Shown here piece after piece: positions 1 to 8,900 of a stretch of DNA of 64,000 bases (the stretch's first letter is position 1; the number at the start of each line of letters is the position of its first letter). The stretch is from Clostridiales bacterium. Lineage in GTDB: Bacteria; Bacillota; Clostridia; Lachnospirales; Lachnospiraceae. Where the stretch lies: contig JAHZAT010000041.1 in assembly GCA_019423795.1 (NCBI GenBank), positions 1 to 64,000 of the forward strand. The letters are read 5' to 3'. A program made the translations under genes and the position numbers. The notes under the pieces are model-generated. The model was not told the origin of the DNA and did no database searches. It saw only the letters and a program-made list of their open reading frames with translations.

Positions 1-52
1 GAGCACTTGACTTTTAATCAAGTTGTCCGGGGTTCGAATCCCCGCACGCTCA
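1..52 (+). tRNA. tRNA-Lys (UUU), 5' end outside the window
   Basis: Only the 3' part is present. The anticodon arm is CTTGA / loop CTTTTAA / TCAAG at 6-22, which gives anticodon TTT (lysine). A five-base variable region follows. The T arm is CGGGG / TTCGAAT / CCCCG at 28-44. The acceptor 3' strand CACGCTC is at 45-51 and the discriminator A at 52. No CCA is encoded, so it would be added after transcription. The D arm and acceptor 5' strand lie upstream of the window. Confidence 0.95.
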
Positions 53-61
53 CTTGCTAGA

Positions 62-105
62 AGAGATATGATTTTAAAGAAATTTAGGATTATGTCTCTT
101 TTTTT
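62..105 (+). terminator. Intrinsic terminator after tRNA-Lys
   Basis: A 13-bp stem with several G-U pairs (62-74 with 87-99) runs into a T tract at 99-105. It would end the tRNA transcript. Confidence 0.8.
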
Positions 106-209
106 GATATATATATTAAAAAAACGAATAACTAGATTAAATAGTATCTCCCACAAATTAAACACTCCGTTATAGCCAAAAACTATATCAAACTAAAAGA
201 AATACATAT

Positions 210-238
210 TTTACAAAATCCTAACGCACTGTTATACT
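210..238 (+). promoter_or_regulatory. Sigma-A-type promoter for metQNI
   Basis: TTTACA at 210-215 and TATACT at 233-238 are separated by exactly 17 bases. The predicted start near 245 leaves a leader of only about 60 nt before metQ, too short for a SAM riboswitch or a T-box. Confidence 0.7.
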
Positions 239-303
239 AAACTCAATCAGTTGAAACAATAACACACAAATAAAAATAACAGAAAGATTATGAGGTGAAA
301 AAT

Positions 304-1155
304 ATGAGAAAAGGAAAATTAAAAAAAGCCTTAGCATTGGCATTAACAGGAGCAGTTATCATCGGAGCATTCGCAGGATGCGGAGCAAAGAAAGACAGCA
401 GTAGTGATACAAAGAAAGAAGAAACAAAGAAGATCGTCATCGGAGCAAGTCCATCTCCACATGCTGACATCTTAAAAGTAGCAAAGAAAGAATTAAAAAA
501 AGAAGGATACGAATTAGAGATCAAAGAATACTCTGATTATGTACAGCCAAATACAGCACTCGAATCTGGAGATTTAGATGCAAACTATTTCCAGCATAAA
601 CCATATTTAGATGATTTCAATAAAAAGAAGAAGACACATTTAGTTTCTGCTGGAATGATTCATTATGAACCATTTGGAATCTTTCCAGGAAAAACAAAGA
701 CTTTGAAAGATTTAAAGAAGGGTGCAACAGTTGCAGTTCCTAATGATACAACGAACGAAGCAAGAGCATTATTATTATTACAGGATCAAGGACTGATCAA
801 ATTAAAAGATGGTGCCGGATTAACAGCAACAAAGAAAGATATCGTAGAGAATAAAAAAGACTTGGCGATCAAAGAAATCGAAGCAGCTCAGATTCCAAGA
901 TCTTTAAAAGATGTTGATATCGCAGTTGTAAATGGAAATTATGCATTACAGGCAGGATTAAAGGTAAATAAAGATGCTTTAGCAACAGAAGATGCTGATT
1001 CTGTTGGAGCAAAAACATATGGAAATATCGTGGCTGTTAAAAAAGGAAATGAAAAATTAGCAGCAACAAAAGCTCTGATCAAAGCATTAAAGAGCGATAC
1101 AGTGAAAAAATATATCAACGACAAATATGATGGAGCCGTTGTACCTCTGTTCTAA
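304..1155 (+). CDS. metQ: Methionine ABC transporter substrate-binding lipoprotein MetQ
   Basis: Extracytoplasmic binding protein for methionine (NlpA/MetQ family), anchored in the membrane as a lipoprotein, delivering substrate to MetNI. The N terminus is a lipoprotein signal with positively charged residues, a hydrophobic stretch and a lipobox AFAGC. The mature domain has typical MetQ features: an IGASPSPHADIL-like first strand, a YVQPN.AL..GDLDANYFQH segment and a conserved NGNYA region late in the protein. An in-frame GTG lies at 295, but it sits inside the Shine-Dalgarno GAGGTG (292-297), so ATG 304 is chosen; this gives 283 residues. It is the first gene of a metQ-metN-metI unit, with a long hairpin separating it from metN. 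MetQ homologues may prefer other amino acids, but the NIL domain in the next gene supports methionine. Confidence 0.93.
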   Translation: MRKGKLKKALALALTGAVIIGAFAGCGAKKDSSSDTKKEETKKIVIGASPSPHADILKVAKKELKKEGYELEIKEYSDYVQPNTALESGDLDANYFQHKPYLDDFNKKKKTHLVSAGMIHYEPFGIFPGKTKTLKDLKKGATVAVPNDTTNEARALLLLQDQGLIKLKDGAGLTATKKDIVENKKDLAIKEIEAAQIPRSLKDVDIAVVNGNYALQAGLKVNKDALATEDADSVGAKTYGNIVAVKKGNEKLAATKALIKALKSDTVKKYINDKYDGAVVPLF

Positions 1156-1238
1156 GAACAGGAGAAGATGAAAAACTATAAGTAATTTATGGAAGAAGCA
1201 AGAAATTATTGAAAAAATCAACTGAAATTGTTATGATG

Positions 1239-1276
1239 AAGCTATTGTCTGTCAGAAAACTGATGGATAATAGCTT
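1239..1276 (+). other. 17-bp hairpin between metQ and metN
   Basis: The arms at 1239-1255 and 1260-1276 pair along all 17 positions (three G-U pairs) around an AAAA loop. No T tract follows, so it does not look like a Rho-independent terminator. In an operon encoding a binding protein followed by its ATPase, such a stem could protect the upstream metQ message from 3' decay and raise MetQ over MetNI; that role is inferred. Confidence 0.8.
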
Positions 1277-1352
1277 ATCTGATTCTTGGAGAACTATATA
1301 AGATCTGAGAATTATAGTAAGATAATGAAAGAAAGATAGAAAGGATAAAGTC

Positions 1353-2363
1353 ATGATTGAATTAAAAAATATAGATGTAACCTTCAAAAATGGCAGTCAT
1401 GAATTCAAAGCGGTTGATAATGTAAGCTTAAAGATCAACAAAGGAGAGATCTTTGGAATCGTAGGACCCAGTGGTGCAGGAAAGAGTACTCTGGTACGTG
1501 TGATCAATCTGTTACAAAGACCAACTAATGGGGAAGTGATCATTGAAGGATCAGACATTACAAAATTTAATCGAAAACAATTAAGAAAAACCAGATTAAA
1601 TATTGGAATGATCTTCCAGCATTTTAATCTGATCAGCGGATCAACAATTGCTGAAAATATAGCATTTTCATTATATGCAAACGATTATCCAAAAAATAAG
1701 ATCAAAGACAGAGTTAAAGAACTCTTAGAGATCGTACATCTTCCAGAGAAAGCGGATGCATATCCAGCAAACTTAAGTGGTGGGCAGAAACAAAGAGTTG
1801 CGATCGCAAGAGCTTTAGCAAATAATCCAGATATTCTGTTATGTGATGAAGCAACATCAGCCTTAGATATTGAGAATACAGAAGAGATTGTGGAATTATT
1901 AAAAGAGATCAATGAAAAAACACATATTACGATCGTATTTATCACGCATGAGATGGATGTGGCAAAGAAATTATTTGACCGTATCGCATTTATGGAAGAC
2001 GGACAGTTAAAAGAAGTGACAGATATTTATTCTGCATTTGCAGATCCAAAGTCAGATATCGCAAAGAGTCTGGTACAGAGAGTTTTAAATGTAGAAGTAC
2101 CAGAAGGATTAACAGCCAAACCAAATGAAGAAATTGTTCGTTTAAGCTATACAGGAGATGATTCTTACGATCCTGTGATCAGTGTTGCCTCTAAGAACTA
2201 CGATATCACGATGGATATTATCAATGGTAAAGTTGATTATATCAGAAATAAACCATTTGGTATGCTGATCGTAATCTTACGCGGGGAAGATGAAGAACGT
2301 AAGAAAGCATTAGAATACATCAGCAAGAATGTATACAAATTAGAGAGGCTAGGAGGAAGATAG
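1353..2363 (+). CDS. metN: Methionine ABC transporter ATP-binding protein MetN
   Basis: ATPase subunit that powers methionine import through MetI. Walker A is GPSGAGKST at residues 38-46, the Q loop lies in MIFQHFNLI, the ABC signature is LSGGQKQR, Walker B is ILLCDEATSAL, and the switch histidine is in FITHEMD. The last 80 or so residues match the regulatory NIL domain, which in this family binds methionine and inhibits transport. The length (336 residues) is normal. AGAAAGGA precedes the ATG. It lies about 200 bases after metQ, behind a stable hairpin, and one base before metI, so the three genes are probably one transcription unit. Confidence 0.96.
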   Translation: MIELKNIDVTFKNGSHEFKAVDNVSLKINKGEIFGIVGPSGAGKSTLVRVINLLQRPTNGEVIIEGSDITKFNRKQLRKTRLNIGMIFQHFNLISGSTIAENIAFSLYANDYPKNKIKDRVKELLEIVHLPEKADAYPANLSGGQKQRVAIARALANNPDILLCDEATSALDIENTEEIVELLKEINEKTHITIVFITHEMDVAKKLFDRIAFMEDGQLKEVTDIYSAFADPKSDIAKSLVQRVLNVEVPEGLTAKPNEEIVRLSYTGDDSYDPVISVASKNYDITMDIINGKVDYIRNKPFGMLIVILRGEDEERKKALEYISKNVYKLERLGGR

Positions 2364-2364
2364 T

Positions 2365-3027
2365 ATGAATCAAACAATGGAAATCATTCAGTCAGAATTT
2401 GCCCAGGCATCCTTTGAGACCTTTGAGATGGTATTGATCTCCATGATCGCAGCAGCAATCTTTGGAACAATTTTAGGACTGGTCTTACATTTAGCATCAA
2501 ATCCGATTTTTTATAAAAACAAGGTTGTTAACGGAATTGCGGGAACGATCATCAATGTGATCCGTTCATTGCCATTTATTATTTTGATCATCGTATTACA
2601 GCCATTAGCAAGATTGGTTGTAGGAACAAGCATTGGACCAATTGCAGCATCTGTGTCACTGGCAATTACAGCGATCGCATTTTATGCAAGACTGGTAGAA
2701 GGTGCTTTCAGTGAAGTTGATAAAGGTGTGATCGAAGCAGCGGTTGCAACAGGAGCTGGTATGCCGCTGATCATCCGCAAAGTTTTATTTGTAGAAGCAA
2801 CACCTGCGCTGGTACGTGCATTAACTGTTACATTTGTAAGTGTTATTGGATATTCTGCAATGGCAGGAGCTGTCGGTGGTGGTGGAATCGGTAATCTTGC
2901 CATCATGTATGGTTATAACCGTTATGAGACAGGGGTGCTGATCATTACCGTTGTTGCATTGGTTGTCATTGTTCAGGTAGGACAGTGGATCGGGGATAAG
3001 ATTGCACTGAAACTTACAAGAAAATAA
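2365..3027 (+). CDS. metI: Methionine ABC transporter permease MetI
   Basis: Membrane permease of the MetNIQ importer, 220 residues. It has about five hydrophobic segments and the BPD_transp_1 coupling motif EAAVATGAGMPLIIRKV, followed by the SYSAMAG/VGGGGIGNLA region typical of MetI. An AGGAGG Shine-Dalgarno sits in the last codons of metN and the start codon follows the metN stop after one base, implying translational coupling. No clear terminator follows before the lipoprotein gene. Confidence 0.95.
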   Translation: MNQTMEIIQSEFAQASFETFEMVLISMIAAAIFGTILGLVLHLASNPIFYKNKVVNGIAGTIINVIRSLPFIILIIVLQPLARLVVGTSIGPIAASVSLAITAIAFYARLVEGAFSEVDKGVIEAAVATGAGMPLIIRKVLFVEATPALVRALTVTFVSVIGYSAMAGAVGGGGIGNLAIMYGYNRYETGVLIITVVALVVIVQVGQWIGDKIALKLTRK

Positions 3028-3133
3028 GGGTAGCTAAAATAAAAATAAGAAATTTTCGTATCAAAATAAATATTTTCTTTTCTTCTGGACAGAATATAAG
3101 TATCAAGATGTTAAGAAGAAAAGGAGATACAAT

Positions 3134-3619
3134 ATGAAAAAGACGATGAAGCTTGCAAGTTTTATTTTTGCATTGACTTTGGCAGTGTCTGTAGTTTTGA
3201 CTGGATGTGGGAATGGAAGAAAGGATTCTACAACAAAAGGTACAACAGAGAATAACAATGCATCCAATACGACAGAAGATAATTTGGTAGATGATGCAGA
3301 GGATGCCGTTGATGATGTGGCAGACGGAGTCGGTGATGCCGTTGAAGATGTAGCAAATGGATTTGATAATTATGATGATGCACACGATTATTTACTAAAT
3401 CGCCTTCAGACAGATGATAAGGATGGAAAATATGAAGTACGCAACGAGACAAGAGATGAGCAGGAATATAAAGATGGAGCCAGTGGATATCATTTTGAGA
3501 TTTATGATGCAAATGATGATTCTGGGAAGAAATACGGAGATTTTTATGTAGATAAAGACAATGGAAAGATCTACAAACGAAATACAAAAACAGAGAAATT
3601 AGAAGAATACAAGAAATAA
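3134..3619 (+). CDS. Small lipoprotein with acidic amphipathic region
   Basis: I do not recognise a named family. The 161-residue product begins with a lipoprotein signal ending in LTGC, so it should be lipid-anchored outside the membrane. Residues of about 50-80 form a run of acidic, alanine/valine-rich near-repeats (AEDAVDDVADG, GDAVEDVANG) that would make an amphipathic acidic helix. The C-terminal half is charged and tyrosine-rich with a YHFEIYDANDDSGKKYGDFYV segment resembling a small beta domain, perhaps for ligand or wall binding. AAAGGAGA precedes the ATG and a strong terminator follows. It is about 100 bases from metI but has no evident link to methionine. Confidence 0.75.
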   Translation: MKKTMKLASFIFALTLAVSVVLTGCGNGRKDSTTKGTTENNNASNTTEDNLVDDAEDAVDDVADGVGDAVEDVANGFDNYDDAHDYLLNRLQTDDKDGKYEVRNETRDEQEYKDGASGYHFEIYDANDDSGKKYGDFYVDKDNGKIYKRNTKTEKLEEYKK

Positions 3620-3626
3620 AGAAAAA

Positions 3627-3658
3627 GGCACAGGGAGATTTAATCCTGTGTCTTTTTT
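3627..3658 (+). terminator. Terminator after the lipoprotein gene
   Basis: An 8-bp stem (3627-3634 with 3645-3652, one G-U pair) is followed by TTTTTT. Confidence 0.85.
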
Positions 3659-3791
3659 GTTGTATAAAAAACGTAAGAAAAATTTAAGAAAAAAATGATA
3701 GACAGATTTAATACTTTTGTTGTTTAATATTCAAAGAGGGATTCAGCTGCAAATGCAGCGCTTTGTACAATAAGGATAAAAGGAGTAAGTT

Positions 3792-5300
3792 ATGAAAGCT
3801 ATGAAACTACTTTATCGCATATCAAATGGTATGGTATATGCGATTTCTTTTGTGATACTCGCAATTCTCACAATCAAGAATCTAATATTTTTCACTTATG
3901 TTATGAATATTAAGGAACATATCAGCATCCGCAATACAAATGTATGGATGACAGCAGTTTTTATGATCGGGCTGGTTCTTTTGTTTTACCTGTTATTTAA
4001 ATTTTCGGAAAGAATCGATGAGAAAAAATTGTTTTTATTTTTTTCTGTGATATATCTTGTGGCAGGAATTTATATGATCATAAATATAAATTCTGTATTA
4101 AGATATGATGCATTGTCTGTTCATAAAGCATCCATTGCGATTCATCATGGAAAATTTACAACAATGGATATGGGGCATTATATGTACAGATACCCACATC
4201 AGATTGGATTTCTGATCTATGAATATATATTGGGATTTATAAGTTATGATGCAAAGCTATTATTTGGAATGAATCTTGCAGCAATTTTTGGAATTAATTT
4301 TTTCATATATAAGATTACAAAAGAAATATTTAATGACCAGCATAAGGTTAATTTGACAGCAATTACTTTAAGTTTTTTATTTCTGCCACAGTTTTTCTTC
4401 CTGACATTTGCATATGGATTGATTCCGGGATTTTTTCTTCTGACAGTTGGAGTTTTTTATCTATTTGCCGCAGTCAGGACAAAGAAATGGAAAGATATGA
4501 TCCTAAGCAGTATTTTTCTTATGCTAGCAGTACTTATGAAGAAGAATTTTATTATTGCACTGGCAGCGTGTCTTTGTTATCTTTTTTTACATTATTTAAA
4601 AGAACATGATAAAAATATCTTAAAGATGATGGTATTATTTGTCATAGTATTTGTTGCAGGTAAGATGATCATGACGGTTGGATTTGAAGTAGCGACTGGG
4701 AAAAAGATAAATAAAGGAGTCCCAAGTATCTTGTGGGTCGCGATGGGAACAGATCCTGATAATCATGTTCGTTCTGGAGGATGGTATAATAAAAAATTTA
4801 TCGATGTATATGTAAGCAATAATTACGACAGAGAAAAAGCAGCGAAGCAAGGAGAAAAGATGGTATCTGGATATATTAAACAGTATAAAAGACATCCTAA
4901 GAAGGCTTGTGAATTTTTTAGCAAAAAGCTTACAACAACATGGACAGATCCGTTATATGAATCTATTTTTTCGGGGCCTAAGGCAGCGGCAGGGCAGTAT
5001 GTGAAAACAAAACAGCTGCATCACCTGTTCAATGAAGAAAAACATGATACATATCTTTATACGGGAATGAAAGCATATATAATTTTACTTTTGGCAGCGG
5101 TGTGGATCTTTGTGATAAAGTATTTAAAAGAATATGATAAGGCAGCATTTGGACTGATCTTTTTGATCGGTGGATTCTTGTTCCATTTGTTCTGGGAGAC
5201 AAAGGGGCAGTATGTATATCCATATATTTTTATGCAGATACCGACAGCTGCTTATGCAGTCACACGTTTTTATGAGAAGATTTCGGCAAAGGCTAAATAA
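3792..5300 (+). CDS. Polytopic membrane protein, GT-C glycosyltransferase-like
   Basis: A 502-residue integral membrane protein with roughly ten hydrophobic segments and one large hydrophilic loop (about residues 300-400). The layout, with extracytoplasmic first loops carrying aspartate and histidine/tyrosine residues (NSVLRYDALSVHKA, YMYRYPHQIG), resembles GT-C/ArnT/PMT-type transferases that use polyprenyl-phosphate sugars. No catalytic motif is clear enough to name a substrate. An AAGGAG Shine-Dalgarno precedes the ATG; a second in-frame ATG lies three codons later. It stands alone between two terminators and converges with an FMN-bind-like gene. A role in cell-surface glycan assembly is inference. 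Confidence 0.6.
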   Translation: MKAMKLLYRISNGMVYAISFVILAILTIKNLIFFTYVMNIKEHISIRNTNVWMTAVFMIGLVLLFYLLFKFSERIDEKKLFLFFSVIYLVAGIYMIININSVLRYDALSVHKASIAIHHGKFTTMDMGHYMYRYPHQIGFLIYEYILGFISYDAKLLFGMNLAAIFGINFFIYKITKEIFNDQHKVNLTAITLSFLFLPQFFFLTFAYGLIPGFFLLTVGVFYLFAAVRTKKWKDMILSSIFLMLAVLMKKNFIIALAACLCYLFLHYLKEHDKNILKMMVLFVIVFVAGKMIMTVGFEVATGKKINKGVPSILWVAMGTDPDNHVRSGGWYNKKFIDVYVSNNYDREKAAKQGEKMVSGYIKQYKRHPKKACEFFSKKLTTTWTDPLYESIFSGPKAAAGQYVKTKQLHHLFNEEKHDTYLYTGMKAYIILLLAAVWIFVIKYLKEYDKAAFGLIFLIGGFLFHLFWETKGQYVYPYIFMQIPTAAYAVTRFYEKISAKAK

Positions 5301-5340
5301 GAAATTAAAATATATGAATACAAACTCAGAGTATGAAAGC

Positions 5341-5370
5341 GGTACAGGAAATTATTCCTGTGCCGTTTTT
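5341..5370 (+). terminator. Terminator after the GT-C-like gene
   Basis: A 10-bp stem (5341-5350 with 5355-5364, one G-T pair) and TTTTT. It overlaps the last codons of the convergent gene on the minus strand, where no T run follows, so it should act mainly on the plus strand. Confidence 0.85.
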
Positions 5371-5786
5371 AATGCATTTTTAACTGCCTGTTTTAATAAT
5401 GTATTTGTATACTGGCTCTGGCCATCAAATTTAATTTCATCGATACTGTTTACTTTTGGAAGCTGTTTGTTGATTTCATTTAAAGATGGTTCGACCAGAG
5501 GATACATGGTTTTTATGGATTTATTTAAATGCTTCAGGGAAACATGCTTTGCTTTTCCGTTCTTCACTGTAACTTGAAGTTCTAATTCATTTTCGCCAAG
5601 TTTTAATGGAGAGGTATAGACTCCTTGTGCGTAACCGGAAGTTTCTTTTGATTTTTTTGATGATTTATGTGATGGTATAAACATAAAGACCAGAAGCAGG
5701 ATCAAAAGGATTCCAAGCAAAATAAAAATTCCGGTGTAAATAAGTTCCCGTGCTTTAAATACGACGATTTTCGTTTTTGATGACAT
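5352..5786 (-). CDS. Membrane-anchored small protein with FMN-bind-like domain
   Basis: The start is taken at 5786, where AGGAGG precedes the ATG; a longer frame to 5825 lacks a site. The 144-residue product has a short cytoplasmic N terminus, one hydrophobic segment (about residues 18-38), a basic/serine linker, then an extracytoplasmic domain. YAQGVYTSPLKLGENELELQVTVKNG... followed by a C-terminal VNSIDEIKFDGQSQYTN...AVKNAL has the order of FMN_bind domains, where a T in SGAT(T/S) is flavinylated. Here that position reads DGQSQYTN, so covalent FMN is doubtful. It converges with the GT-C-like gene and diverges from addB. Function unknown. Confidence 0.65.
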   Translation of the reverse strand: MSSKTKIVVFKARELIYTGIFILLGILLILLLVFMFIPSHKSSKKSKETSGYAQGVYTSPLKLGENELELQVTVKNGKAKHVSLKHLNKSIKTMYPLVEPSLNEINKQLPKVNSIDEIKFDGQSQYTNTLLKQAVKNALKTAQE

Positions 5787-5847
5787 AGTTATCCTCCTAA
5801 AAGATTCTATCTCTAATTTATGCATAAGCAGCTGTGTTTAGAACATC

Positions 5848-5876
5848 TTTACGGAAAATAAAGGATAGGATATAAT
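5848..5876 (+). promoter_or_regulatory. Promoter for the addBA operon
   Basis: TTTACG at 5848-5853 and TATAAT at 5871-5876, spacer 17. The predicted start lies about 20 bases before addB. Confidence 0.6.
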
Positions 5877-5903
5877 AAAATGATATAAAATGGAGGAAAA
5901 GAT

Positions 5904-8900
5904 ATGGCATTACAGTTTATATTAGGATCGTCAAGATCTGGGAAGACAGATTTTATTTATGAGCAGATGATCAAAGATTCCATGGAACATGAAGATGAGG
6001 AGTTTTTCTTCCTTGTACCTGACCAGTCAACACTCAATGCACAAAGACAGCTTGTACAAAGACATCCACGCCATGGAACATTTAATATTGATGTGGTGGG
6101 ATTTTTTAGATTGACTTATCGTATATTTGAAGAATTGTCCTATATTCCAAAAGATCTGCTGGAAGATGAAGGAAAATCCATGGTAATAAGAAAGGTCATG
6201 GAACAACACAAAGACGAGTTAAAGGTTTTTTCATCTAGTATGAAGAAACAGGGATTTATTGATGAATTGAAATCATTTTTTGCAGAAGTATATCAGTATG
6301 ATGTTTCAATGGAAGATTTAAAGAAGACGATGGATATAATGAAAGAAGAAGGTCTGCGTTCAAAGATGGATGACATACTTCTTGTGATGGAGAAATTTGA
6401 AGATTATATCAAGGAACGCTATTTGATCTCGGAACAGCTTTTAGATGTGCTGGCACAAAAGATGGATCGATCACAAAAGCTTAAGGATGCGACGTTTTAT
6501 CTAGATGGATTTACAGGATTTACACCGATACAGAGAAAGGTTATTGAGAAACTTTTAAGGATAGGAAAAAATGTCTATGTAGGACTTACTTTAGATGGGC
6601 GTTATGTAAGAAGCAGATACCATGAATATGAATTGTTTGCCATGTCAAAGAAGGAAAAATATGAATTGATCAAGCTTGCACAGGAGGCAGGAACGCCTGT
6701 TATGCCAGATATCATATGCTGGCCGGATGGAAGAGATTCTAAGGAATTAAGACATTTAGAGCAAAATATCGAACGATATCCATATGAAACATACGACGAG
6801 GTACCAAATGACATAAAAATCCGTTGTTTTATGAATCCAAGGCAGGAAAGCAGGGCGGTGGCAAATGAGATCGAACGTTTTGTAAGAGAAGAAGGATATC
6901 GCTACAAAGATATTGTTGTACTGACCGCGGATCTTGACAGTTACCAGAATGAACTGGAAAAGAGTTTTGATGATCTGCATATTCCATATTTTGTGGATGT
7001 GAACCGCAAGTTATTAAATAATCCTTGTATTGAGACACTTCTTTCTGTCTTGAAGATGATTCAGAAAGATTTTTCCTATGATATGGTATTTCGATATTTA
7101 AAATCGGGATTTTCAAATTTTACGATGGAAGAAGCAGATTTTCTGGAAAATTACGTGCTGGCATGCGGAATTCGTGGTTTTGCAAGATGGAACAGACCGT
7201 TTGCTTCAAAACTTTTTTCTGATGAAGAGACACAGAGAGCGGAAGAATTAAGAATTCGTTTTATGGAAGAAGTGAAAGATCTAAAGATTGGATTAAAGCG
7301 CAGGGGAAGTACCGTAAAACGCAAGCTTATTTATTTGTATGAATTTCTGGAAATGCTTGATGTCGAAGGAAAGATGGCAAAGAAACAAGAGATGTTTGAA
7401 GAAGAAGGAAATCTGATTCAGGCAGCAACTTATGCGAAAGTATATGATCAGGTCATTGATCTGTTAGAACAGATGGCAGAAATTTTAGGGGAGGAAAAGC
7501 TTTCTTATGATGATTTCTTAAGTGTTCTTGAAAGTGGATTGGAAGAAATGCAGATTGGAGTGATTCCGCCAAGTCTTGATCAGATTGTGATCGGGGATAT
7601 GAAACGAACAAGGACAGAGGAAGTAAAGATCCTATTTTTCTTAGGTGTCAATGAAGGTGTGATTCCAGCTGCAAATGATGGCGGAGGAGTAGTCAGTGAC
7701 TATCAAAGAGAGATTCTTCAAAGTTACGGGATCGGTCTTGCACCGGGAGCAAAAGAGTCTGCATATATGGAACAGTTTTATTTATATCTTACAGTGTCAA
7801 AACCAACTGACCGCTTGTATGTATCGTATCGCATGATGGAAGCAGCAGGAAATAACAATCGCCCATCTTATTTTATCGAAAGAATCTTAAGAATTTTTCC
7901 AAAATTAAAAATTTCAATGGAAGAAGAAGAACAAAAGACTGGGTACACAAAAGAAGAAGCATTAGATCAGATGATCCTTTGTCTACAAGATCTTGATCTT
8001 ACGGAGAATGAGGATTCGGATAAAATGAAATGGATGCAGACATTATATTATGCACTGAAGGACTTGAAACCGGTTACAGATTATGTGGATGCAAGATTTT
8101 ATACGAATCAGGCACTTCCGCTTAGCAAAGAATTGATCCATGATCTTTATGGAGATACGATTTCTGGAAGTGTAACAAGAATGGAGAAATTTGCTGGATG
8201 TGCATTTTCACATTTTATGCAATATGGACTTAGACTTCGTAAACGACTGGTACATGAAATTCTGCCGACGGATATGGGAAAAGTCTTTCATAAGACAATG
8301 GAGCTGGTCGGAAAACGCAGCGACTGGAAGTTCGCAGATGATGAGTCAAGAGATGAATTTGTAGATGCTATGGTAGAACTGGCAGTTACAGATGTTCAGA
8401 AAGAATTGTTTGAAAGTAGTCATAGGAATGAATATGTCTTGGAACGTATGAAACGAATCTCTAAAAGAGCTGTGTGGGCAATGGAACAGCATATTAAGAG
8501 AGGAGATTTTACACCAGAAGAGTACGAAATTGCGTTTGGTGAGGAAAATCATCTGGATTCTATGACGTTTGCATTAGAGGACGGAGAGAAAATGATTTTT
8601 TCCGGTGTGGTTGACCGCATGGACAGCGTGGAAGATGAAGAAAATAAATATTTAAAGATCATTGATTATAAATCAGGAAAGCAGAAGTTTGATTTTGCAA
8701 AGATTTTTCATGGACTACAGATGCAGTTGATCATTTATATGAATGCTATGATGGAATTGTATGAGAAGAAAAGTGGTAAGAGAGTCTATCCGGCTGGGAT
8801 GTTTTATTTCCATATGGATGATCCGGTTGTCAATGTGGAGCATGAGAGGGAAGCGAACGACAAGATTTTGAAAGATCTTAAGATGAGTGGTGTTGTCAAT

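Noticed and set aside
3228..3587. Long minus-strand reading frame opposite the lipoprotein gene
   Set aside because: Composition is a mirror of the acidic repeats (His/Leu-rich), with no start site or family match; a shadow frame.
3746..3759. GCTGC-AAAT-GCAGC hairpin upstream of the GT-C-like gene
   Set aside because: Five base pairs only, no associated element.
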